A stretch of 12,983 nucleotides of DNA from CAYMTN01 sp964393335. Lineage in GTDB: Bacteria; Chloroflexota; Anaerolineae; Aggregatilineales; Aggregatilineaceae. Below, piece by piece: positions 7,222-12,983 of the stretch. The first letter of the stretch is position 1; each line of letters begins with the position of its first letter. The notes under the pieces were generated by a model. It ran no database searches. It was not told the DNA's origin and saw only the letters and a program-made list of their open reading frames with translations. A program made the position numbers and the translations under genes. Location: positions 1-12,983 of the forward strand of contig CAYMTN010000157.1 in NCBI GenBank assembly GCA_964393335.1. The letters are read 5' to 3'.

Positions 7222-7253
7222 AGTGAGAAGAAGCGATTCGTCTCACTAATCGC
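7222..7253. promoter_or_regulatory. Two interleaved inverted repeats between divergent promoters (candidate operator)
   Basis: AGTGAGA (7222-7228) and TCTCACT (7241-7247) form a perfect 7-bp inverted repeat with a 12-nt spacer. GCGATT (7233-7238) and AATCGC (7248-7253) form a perfect 6-bp inverted repeat with a 9-nt spacer and interleave with the first. Together they cover the -35 zones of both divergent promoters. This could be a regulator binding site or alternative RNA/DNA hairpins; no regulator gene is visible nearby. Confidence 0.45.
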
Positions 7254-7263
7254 AGTGTTTACC

Positions 7264-7272
7264 TGTTATAAT
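7264..7272 (+). promoter_or_regulatory. Extended -10 promoter of the restriction-modification operon
   Basis: TGTTATAAT combines an extended TG with a perfect TATAAT at 7267-7272. The start of transcription would be near 7279, leaving a leader of about 50 nt before the methyltransferase ATG. No consensus -35 is seen, which is common for extended -10 promoters. Confidence 0.65.
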
Positions 7273-7327
7273 GTAGCGTGCGCGGGGGCATTTCATTATT
7301 GCGTAAATTGAGACAGAAGGCACCGAG

Positions 7328-8686
7328 ATGCGTGAAGCGGAATATAACCAGCCGGACTATGCCAACACAGCGGGATTTCAAAGAAAACGGATCGCGAATA
7401 TTACATCCTATGAATCGAGATTGGTGGAGTTGCTTTCCACTGATTTGGATTTTCACACCAGTTCTAGCCGAGATTTCACGCACGATTTGCACGCATTTCC
7501 TGCCAAATTCCCCCCTCAACTGCCCCGAAAGTTCATAAATGGTCTAACTAGGCCCGGAGATGTTGTACTTGATCCTATGATGGGATCGGGAACCACAATA
7601 TTGGAGGCACTGCTTGCCAAGAGAAATGCCATTGGATTTGACATTGATCCCCTGGCATTACGTTTGTGCAATGTAAAGACAACCGTGAGTCCTGCCGTTG
7701 AAGTGGCGCGTTTGGGTCTTCAGGTCCTAAAACGGGCAAAACAAACCGCGCAAGAGCATAAAGAAATCTTACAACAACAGAAATTCTATCGATTTGATCC
7801 CAAGACACGAGAGTTCATTGATTACTGGTTTCATCCCGATGCTCAAATTGAACTGCTGGCGTTGCTGATAGAAATCGAGCTAATTGAAAGTATTCCGATA
7901 CGGGCATTTCTCGAACTGACAGTTTCATCAGTCATTATCACAAAATCGGGGGGAGTGTCGATGGCGCTGGATTTGGCTCATACGCGCCCCCATAAAGTGC
8001 GAGACAAACCTTATAGATCGGCCTTCAAAGAATATGAAAAACGATTGAGGCAGAACCTTAAGAGTTTGGATTCATTGCCACCAATGGCGGTTCATCCCGT
8101 CTTAAGTTGCGGGAATGTGCAGGCCCTTCCCTTGAGGAATGATCTAGTTGATCTAATCGTCACATCACCCCCTTATCCTTCGAATGCGATAGATTATATG
8201 CGTGCACATAAATTCTCATTGGTTTGGTTTGATTACCCTATTCAAACATTGTCGCAGATAAGAAAAAAATATATAGGGGGAGAGACTGTGAGTGATATCC
8301 ATCTCGAGTTGTTGCCGCCTCATACTAGTGTAATTATCGCAGCGGTGGCCAGGGAGGATCAGAAAAAAGCCAATGCATTGTCACGGTATTATTCTGAAAT
8401 GTCTCGCGCATTATCCGAGATGCATCGGGTGTTAAAACCGGGCAAGGCAGCGATTGTCGTAGTGGGTAGTTCGACCTTACGAGGCATAGATACCATGACT
8501 CATGCATGTTTGATGGAAATTGGAGCGGAAGTCGGGTTCAGAGTGCCTTTTGTAGGGGTTAGGCAACTTGATCGTGATAGGCGGATGCTTCCGGTACGCC
8601 GTAACAGAGGAAAAAATACGCAAATAGAGAATCGAATGCATGAAGAATATGTTATCGGATTTGTCAAGCCGGAGAGGGAAAAATGA
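7328..8686 (+). CDS. Type II DNA amino-methyltransferase (N4-cytosine or N6-adenine), partner of the NgoMIV-like nuclease
   Basis: The protein has 452 residues. The ATG has GAAGG about 7 nt upstream. Methyltransferase landmarks appear in order: a motif X-like HAFPAKFPPQLP at 55-66, the AdoMet-binding motif I DPMMGSGTT at 82-90, motif II GFDIDPLA at 103-110, and catalytic motif IV TSPPY at 279-283. The order X-I-IV with ~190 residues between I and IV is not the beta order and leaves room for an inserted target-recognition region. TSPPY is commonest in N4-cytosine enzymes, DPPY in N6-adenine ones, so N4-methylcytosine in GCCGGC is the best guess. The stop overlaps the nuclease start by 4 nt (ATGA), giving tight translational coupling. 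Base composition is clearly lower in GC than the flanking genes, suggesting horizontal acquisition. Confidence 0.88.
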   Translation: MREAEYNQPDYANTAGFQRKRIANITSYESRLVELLSTDLDFHTSSSRDFTHDLHAFPAKFPPQLPRKFINGLTRPGDVVLDPMMGSGTTILEALLAKRNAIGFDIDPLALRLCNVKTTVSPAVEVARLGLQVLKRAKQTAQEHKEILQQQKFYRFDPKTREFIDYWFHPDAQIELLALLIEIELIESIPIRAFLELTVSSVIITKSGGVSMALDLAHTRPHKVRDKPYRSAFKEYEKRLRQNLKSLDSLPPMAVHPVLSCGNVQALPLRNDLVDLIVTSPPYPSNAIDYMRAHKFSLVWFDYPIQTLSQIRKKYIGGETVSDIHLELLPPHTSVIIAAVAREDQKKANALSRYYSEMSRALSEMHRVLKPGKAAIVVVGSSTLRGIDTMTHACLMEIGAEVGFRVPFVGVRQLDRDRRMLPVRRNRGKNTQIENRMHEEYVIGFVKPEREK

Positions 8687-9519
8687 GTATTACGGAACTG
8701 CGACGTCAATATCATGCCGATATTTGCCAAGAAGTGCTGCGGGTTACCAGTGGTGTTCCTAACATCGCCGATGTGAGCAGTAAGGCGAGTAAAGCTATTT
8801 CCACATTAGTTGTTGAACAGCTTGGAAGTCCGGTTGCTTCCGAAACCATTGCCGGACAGAGCAAAGGAACCTTGTTTGAGCAGCTTACAAAGAATTTTCT
8901 GGAAAATGCGTTTACATTAATCCATCATTTGAGACCCGGTCAGTGGATTTTTGGAGTCGGAAGCTCTATCGCACAATTTGAACAATACAAGCATCTGGCG
9001 TATGTGCAGGCTGTCTTGAATCAAAATGCCCAATTGGCTTCTGCCCTGGGCAGTGATTATCTGGTCACACCTGATATCGTAGTTACACGACTGCCGCTGC
9101 TTGACGATGAAATAAATATACGCGACGTCATAGTTGACGAATCAAGCTGCCAATATTCGCCCCTTCGCGCTGTAAACCGTTCCGAAAACGTCCCTCTTTT
9201 ACATGCCAGCATATCGTGCAAATGGACAATTCGTAGTGACCGCTCGCAAAATGTCAGAACGGAAGCGTTAAACCTGATTCGTAACCGAAAAGGACATACG
9301 CCTCGAATTGCTGCTGTTACCGCCGAGCCTTTGCCAACGCGCTTGGCATCATTGGCTTTAGGTACTGGGGATCTCGATTGTGTTTACCATTTCGCGTTAT
9401 CGGAATTGTACAAAGCCGTTGAGGAAGTCAGTGAGGACCAACTAGAGATGTTGACGGCAATGATCGATGGTAACCGATTACGGGATATCAGTGATTTGCC
9501 TCTCGATTTGGCAATCTAA
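8683..9519 (+). CDS. Type II restriction endonuclease, NgoMIV family (predicted target GCCGGC)
   Basis: The protein has 278 residues; NgoMIV is of similar length. A good Shine-Dalgarno (GGAGAGGG) precedes the ATG inside the methyltransferase end. The whole chain resembles NgoMIV as I remember it: GSDYLVTPDIVVTR, LLHASISCKWTIRSDR, RTEALNLIRNRKG, SLALGTGDLDCVYHFAL and LRDISDLPLDLA are near-identical blocks. Active-site residues of the PD-(x)n-SCK-x13-E type are D131, K180 and E194, with E66 as the additional acidic residue. R184, D186 and R187 of the RSDR motif correspond to NgoMIV residues that read the CCGG core, and Q59 (GQSKG) to one contacting the outer pair. NgoMIV is a tetramer that cuts G^CCGGC after binding two sites. 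No frameshift or missing catalytic residue is seen, so the enzyme is probably active. Confidence 0.93.
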   Translation: MSITELRRQYHADICQEVLRVTSGVPNIADVSSKASKAISTLVVEQLGSPVASETIAGQSKGTLFEQLTKNFLENAFTLIHHLRPGQWIFGVGSSIAQFEQYKHLAYVQAVLNQNAQLASALGSDYLVTPDIVVTRLPLLDDEINIRDVIVDESSCQYSPLRAVNRSENVPLLHASISCKWTIRSDRSQNVRTEALNLIRNRKGHTPRIAAVTAEPLPTRLASLALGTGDLDCVYHFALSELYKAVEEVSEDQLEMLTAMIDGNRLRDISDLPLDLAI

Positions 9520-9554
9520 ATCCCAACACCGCGCACACCAAAGGAGCATCGCAT

Positions 9555-10391
9555 ATGGCCGAATTTCCGCGTACAACCGTCGGTGGGGTCAGCCTGCCGC
9601 GCCTGATCGCCGGGACGAACTGGTTCCTGGGCTATTCGCATACGTCGCTGGCTAAAGACAAGTTCATCCGCGACTACCAGAGCCGCGAACGCATCGCCGC
9701 GATCCTGGCCGTGTTTTTGGAGCGCGGCGTCGATGCCGTGATGGCCCCGCTGTCGCCGCTGTTGGAAGAGGCCGTCCGCGAGGCGGAAGACCGCGCCGGG
9801 CGGCGCATGATCCGCATCCTGACGCCGAGTTTCAACATCACGCCGGGCGGCCCGCCCGAAGATGATCCCGAAGCGGTGCTGGATCGCGCGGCGGCGATGG
9901 GCGCGACGTTCTGCCTGCCGCACCAGTGCGTGACCGATGCGCTGCTCGACCGGATGCAGGGCCGCATCCGCGACCTGGACCGCTACACGCGCCTGATCCG
10001 CGAGCGCGGCATGATCCCCGGCCTCTCGACGCACATGCCGGAATCGGTGATTTACGCCGATCAGCAGGGCGCGGACGTGGAAACGTACATCCAGTTGTAC
10101 AATGCGCTGGGCTTTTTGATGCAGATCGAAGTGGACTGGGTGATGGCCATCATCCGCGAGGCGCACAAGCCGGTCATGACGATCAAACCATTGGCGGCGG
10201 GCAAACTGCAACCGGTGGTCGGGCTGGCGTTCGTGTGGAGCACGATCCGCGCGCAGGACATGGTCACCATCGGCACGACGACGCCCGACGAGGCGCGCGA
10301 AGTGATCGATATTTCGCTGGACCTGCTGGATCGGCGCGTGCCTGATAACGAATTGCAAAAAACGCGCAGCAAAGCATCGCTGACCTACTGA
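9555..10391 (+). CDS. TIM-barrel protein of unknown function, aldo/keto reductase-like
   Basis: The protein has 278 residues with AAAGGAG 8 nt before the ATG. The alternation of beta strands and helices suggests a TIM barrel. The C-terminal part (VMTIKPLAAGKL, then LAFVWSTIRAQDMVTIGTTTPDEAREVIDIS) resembles the last strands of aldo/keto reductases, where a similar segment binds the cofactor phosphate. The clear Asp-Tyr-Lys-His catalytic tetrad of that family is not recognisable, and the N-terminus (LPRLIAGTNWFLGYSHTS) is distinctive. It has high GC like the backbone and lies 35 nt after the nuclease gene, but its own strong ribosome-binding site and composition suggest it is not part of the R-M cassette. 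It overlaps the convergent oxidoreductase gene by 7 nt at the 3' ends. No substrate can be proposed. Confidence 0.65.
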   Translation: MAEFPRTTVGGVSLPRLIAGTNWFLGYSHTSLAKDKFIRDYQSRERIAAILAVFLERGVDAVMAPLSPLLEEAVREAEDRAGRRMIRILTPSFNITPGGPPEDDPEAVLDRAAAMGATFCLPHQCVTDALLDRMQGRIRDLDRYTRLIRERGMIPGLSTHMPESVIYADQQGADVETYIQLYNALGFLMQIEVDWVMAIIREAHKPVMTIKPLAAGKLQPVVGLAFVWSTIRAQDMVTIGTTTPDEAREVIDISLDLLDRRVPDNELQKTRSKASLTY

Positions 10392-11647
10392 TTCCCGGTG
10401 ACGCTGGCCGCCGCGCTGGTCCCGGCCAGCCAGCCGGTCGAAAACGCGGCTTGCAGGTTATAGCCGCCGGTATCCGCGTCGATGTCGAGCACTTCCCCCG
10501 CAAAGTACAGGCCGCTGACCAGCCGCGACTCCAGCGTACGCGGATCGACCTCCCGCGTATCGACACCCCCGGCGGTGATGATAGCCGCCGCCAGCGGGCG
10601 GTGGCCGGTGACGTCCAGGCGGAAATCCTTGAGCCACAGCCGCAGCCGCTGGCGTTCCCCGGTTGTGATCTGGTGAGCGGGTTTGTCGGCGGGGATGCCA
10701 ACATGGTCCACGCAGACCGGGATCAGCGTGCGCGGCAGCAGTCCCTTGAGCAGCGTGTGAAACTGTTTTTTGCCATGTGCGTCCAGGTCACGCAGCAGGC
10801 GCGCGTCAAGCTGCTGCTCGTCCAGCGCGGGCTTGAGGTCGATGGCGAGGCGCACGCGTAACCCGTCGCGCAGGGCATCGACGGCCTGTTTGCTCAGCGT
10901 CAGGATCACCGGGCCGGATACGCCCTGGCGCGTGAACAGCATTTCCCCGAATGCTTCCGCCCGTTGGGTCCCCTCGATCCACAGCGCTACGCTGACGTTG
11001 CGCAGGCTCAACCCTTCGAGGCGCGCGGCGTCGTTCCCGGCAGTATCCAGCGGGACCAGCGCCGGGCGAATGGGCACAATCGTATGCCCGGCTGCTTCGG
11101 CCAGCCGGTACCCGTCGCCGGTTGAGCCGGTGCCGGGATAGGACGCGCCGCCGGTTGCCACGACCACGGCCCCGGCGTAGTGGCAGCGGCCATCGTCGAG
11201 CTGGATTCCGCGCACGGCCCCATTTTCGATCAGCAGCCGGTCAACACGCGCCCCGGTCCAAACAGTGACACGCTGGCGTGCGATCCACTGTTCCAGGCGC
11301 GTGACGACCTCACCCGCGTCGCTGCTGGCCGGGAAGGCGCGCCCGCCGCGTTCGGTGACGGTCTGCATGCCGAGTTGGTGGAAAAAATCGACCAGGTCGG
11401 CGTTAAAAAAGCGGTGAAAGGCGGTATACAAAAAACGCCCGCCGGGGCCGAAGTGGGTAATGAAGTCGTCCAGCGGCGCGATGTTGGTCAGGTTGCAGCG
11501 ACCTTTGCCGGTGATGTGGAGCTTACGTCCGGGGCGGTCCATTTTTTCGACCAGCAGGGTCGCCGCGCCCTGTTGGGCCGCCCGGCCCGCCGCCATCAAG
11601 CCCGCCGCGCCGCCGCCGATCACGATCACGTCACCCGCGCGTGTCAT
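10385..11647 (-). CDS. HI0933/YhiN-type FAD-dependent oxidoreductase
   Basis: The protein has 420 residues. Residues 7-35 hold a Rossmann dinucleotide fold (VIVIGGGAAGL ending in the ribose-binding E34). The family hallmark is GRKLHITGKGRCNLTN at 40-55. Further blocks are VVATGGASYPGTGSTGDGY, FTRQGVSGPVIL and the C-terminal FAD site ITAGGVDTREVDPRTLESR followed by GLYFAGEVLDIDADTGGYN. Family members are flavoproteins, one described as an aminoacetone oxidase, but most have no proven substrate. The start is set at 11647 because its ATG overlaps the TGA of the upstream TIR-WD40 gene (ATGA) and no separate Shine-Dalgarno is apparent, so translation is probably coupled. The frame stays open upstream to 11947, but that part only reads the WD40 gene out of frame. 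Confidence 0.88.
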   Translation of the reverse strand: MTRAGDVIVIGGGAAGLMAAGRAAQQGAATLLVEKMDRPGRKLHITGKGRCNLTNIAPLDDFITHFGPGGRFLYTAFHRFFNADLVDFFHQLGMQTVTERGGRAFPASSDAGEVVTRLEQWIARQRVTVWTGARVDRLLIENGAVRGIQLDDGRCHYAGAVVVATGGASYPGTGSTGDGYRLAEAAGHTIVPIRPALVPLDTAGNDAARLEGLSLRNVSVALWIEGTQRAEAFGEMLFTRQGVSGPVILTLSKQAVDALRDGLRVRLAIDLKPALDEQQLDARLLRDLDAHGKKQFHTLLKGLLPRTLIPVCVDHVGIPADKPAHQITTGERQRLRLWLKDFRLDVTGHRPLAAAIITAGGVDTREVDPRTLESRLVSGLYFAGEVLDIDADTGGYNLQAAFSTGWLAGTSAAASVTGNQ

Positions 11648-12983
11648 CGCTTGGAGGTGACGGCCCACAGCCGCGCCGTACCGTCGTGCGAGGCGGATGC
11701 CAGCAGCAGCCCGTCCAGGCTGAATGCCACGCCGGTCACGCCGCCTTCGTGGCCGCGCAGCACGCGCAACGCCCGGCCTGTCTGCCCGGCGGCCAGGTTG
11801 GCCACCTTCCACAGCCGGACCGCGCCATCCAGCGAGGCCATCGCCAGCAGGTCGCCGTCCGGGCTGAACGCCACGCCGCGCACGCAGTTGGCGTTGTAAT
11901 CCGCATACGAAACCGTGCTGAGGAGTTTGTGTGTCAGCATGTCCCACAGCAGCAGGCCATCGCCGTTCAGGGCCACAGCCAGCAGCGACCCGTCCGGGCT
12001 GAACGCGATGCGCTGCGCGCCGCCGGACACGCTGATAGCGGCCAACTCGCGCCGTTCAGCGGGAGCATTCACAGTCCACAGGCGCACGCTGCCATCGCTC
12101 CCGGCGGATGCCAGCACGTCGCCCGCCGGGCTGAACGCCACATCGTTGGCCGGGGCGCTGTGTGCGTCCCAGGCAGCGATCAACTGGCGGGTGCGAGCGT
12201 CCCACAGGCGCAGACTGCCATCCTCGGAGGCCGACGCGAGAATCGTCTCGGTCGGGCTGTAGGCGACTCCTGTCACGCTGGCGGTATGCCCGTGCAGCGC
12301 GGTGATGCAGTACCGCTTGCCGACGTGCCACAACCGCACGGTGCGATCGTCGGACGCCGACGCAAGGAACGATCCGCTGGGGCTGAAGGCGACGGCGTTG
12401 ACCGGTTTTTCGTGGCCGATCAAGGCGCGCATTCGTTTTTTGCGGGCCGTGTACCACAGCCGGACGTTTTTATCCTCGCCGCAGGTGGCGACCAGCGATC
12501 CATCCGGGACGAACGCCACGCCCTTGACGCTGTCGCGGTGGCCGGATAACTCCAGCCTGGTGACGAGCTGGCGCGCGCTGCCGGGCGTGATCGCGCCGGG
12601 TGCAGTCGTGGGTGGCGACAGCGGGAGCAGCACCTCGCCGCTGTCTTCGTCCGCAAACAGGCGCGCGCGAAGCTGGCCGAGCGCGACGTCATAGGTCTGC
12701 CCGTTAAAATCAACGTATTGGATGCGCCGCAGTTGGAAGTGGATCGGGAAGGTGGGCCGCCACATGATCGGCACGATCGGCTTTTTTTCGTCGCGGAAAT
12801 ACTGCCACTCGTCTTCGACGTTCTGCGATCCCATCGACTCCGGCGAGATGATGAGCAGCATCACGTCGCACGTATCCAGTCCCTGCTGGATGGCGGTGCT
12901 CCACTTGACGCCGGGCGGGATGTCGTCTACGTCGATCCACACGTCCGCGCCCAGCGCGTCGAGGTCGGTGGCGAGGCGGCGGG
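11644..12983 (-). CDS. TIR domain - seven WD40 repeat protein (5'-truncated by window edge)
   Basis: The frame runs off the right edge, so the N-terminus is missing; the GTG at 12942 is an internal Val of DALGADVWIDVDDIPPG. The visible TIR region (to ~12650) has DVMLLIISPESMGSQNVEDEW, where the Glu before or within EDEW stands where NAD-cleaving TIR domains carry their catalytic Glu. Residues encoded by ~12558-11650 form seven WD40 repeats, each with the GH...V..VAFSPDG..LASAS.DG.VRLW pattern, enough for one closed seven-bladed propeller; repeat 5 is the most divergent and lacks GH. TIR-WD40 proteins are thought to be sensors or scaffolds, some linked to defence through NAD depletion. Whether this one is an NADase is open. 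It is the first visible gene of an operon with the FAD oxidoreductase, which it overlaps by 4 nt. Confidence 0.85.
   Translation of the reverse strand, partial: RRLATDLDALGADVWIDVDDIPPGVKWSTAIQQGLDTCDVMLLIISPESMGSQNVEDEWQYFRDEKKPIVPIMWRPTFPIHFQLRRIQYVDFNGQTYDVALGQLRARLFADEDSGEVLLPLSPPTTAPGAITPGSARQLVTRLELSGHRDSVKGVAFVPDGSLVATCGEDKNVRLWYTARKKRMRALIGHEKPVNAVAFSPSGSFLASASDDRTVRLWHVGKRYCITALHGHTASVTGVAYSPTETILASASEDGSLRLWDARTRQLIAAWDAHSAPANDVAFSPAGDVLASAGSDGSVRLWTVNAPAERRELAAISVSGGAQRIAFSPDGSLLAVALNGDGLLLWDMLTHKLLSTVSYADYNANCVRGVAFSPDGDLLAMASLDGAVRLWKVANLAAGQTGRALRVLRGHEGGVTGVAFSLDGLLLASASHDGTARLWAVTSKR

Noticed and set aside
7211..9530. Mobile element or prophage carrying the R-M genes
   Set aside because: No transposase, integrase, terminal inverted repeats or target duplication could be found at the edges.
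9516..10358. Long - strand frame opposite the TIM-barrel gene
   Set aside because: The translation is Arg/His/Gln-rich with no motif, typical of an antisense shadow; the + strand has a ribosome-binding site and fold-like sequence.
11648..11947. 100-residue N-terminal extension of the FAD oxidoreductase
   Set aside because: It is the WD40 coding region read in another frame; the Rossmann motif begins right after the ATG at 11647, as usual for the family.
11641..12549. Long + strand frames opposite the WD40 gene
   Set aside because: These come from the repeated WD40 DNA read in antisense; no motif or ribosome-binding site supports them.
11650..12558. Periodic ~126-nt DNA repeat that might be a repeat array
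   Set aside because: The periodicity is fully explained by seven coding WD40 repeats; it is not CRISPR or non-coding.

Overview
The window looks like a chromosomal segment of a Chloroflexota bacterium, probably Anaerolineae-like. This is an inference from gene content, not a computed placement. The cues are high-GC backbone genes, Pro/Thr-rich and SH3b-bearing extracytoplasmic proteins next to a GldG-type ABC auxiliary protein, a multiheme cytochrome, a COG1313 (PflX-type) radical SAM protein followed by a small EF-Tu-domain-2-like protein, and a TIR-WD40 protein. There is no rRNA, CRISPR array, integrase or insertion sequence.

Left part (1-2790, + strand): the 3' end of a GldG-like ABC-auxiliary protein, then a paralogous secreted protein with added DOMON/CBM9-like and SH3b domains, closed by a very clear rho-independent terminator. 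Next, on the - strand, is a secreted five-heme cytochrome c with an N-terminal carboxypeptidase-regulatory-like domain (2967-4643). Two - strand tRNAs follow, tRNA-Ile/Met(CAU) and tRNA-Gly(UCC), each with its own terminator hairpin. A + strand gene (5225-5914) encodes a protein with a duplicated Cys/His metal-binding-type module, DUF6062-like. A - strand pair encodes a COG1313 radical SAM enzyme and an 84-residue EF-Tu-like protein.

Middle (about 7211-9530): a visibly lower-GC cassette encodes a type II restriction-modification system. It has an amino-methyltransferase (DPMMGSGTT and TSPPY motifs) whose stop overlaps by 4 nt the start of a restriction endonuclease of the NgoMIV family (PD...SCK...E active site, KWTIRSDR recognition helix). 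The predicted target is GCCGGC. That hexamer occurs only twice in the 13 kb, although GCCGG followed by A, G or T occurs about 70 times by hand count. The cassette promoter faces the radical SAM promoter across two interleaved inverted repeats.

Right part: a TIM-barrel protein of unknown function resembling aldo/keto reductases (9555-10391, +) converges with a two-gene - strand unit. That unit is a TIR-WD40 protein, cut by the right edge of the window, whose stop codon overlaps the start of an HI0933/YhiN-type FAD-dependent oxidoreductase. The R-M system and the TIR-WD40 protein are the two defence-like elements. The best candidates for something new are the non-canonical pairing of an NgoMIV-type nuclease with an amino-methyltransferase and the TIR-WD40/flavoprotein coupling.
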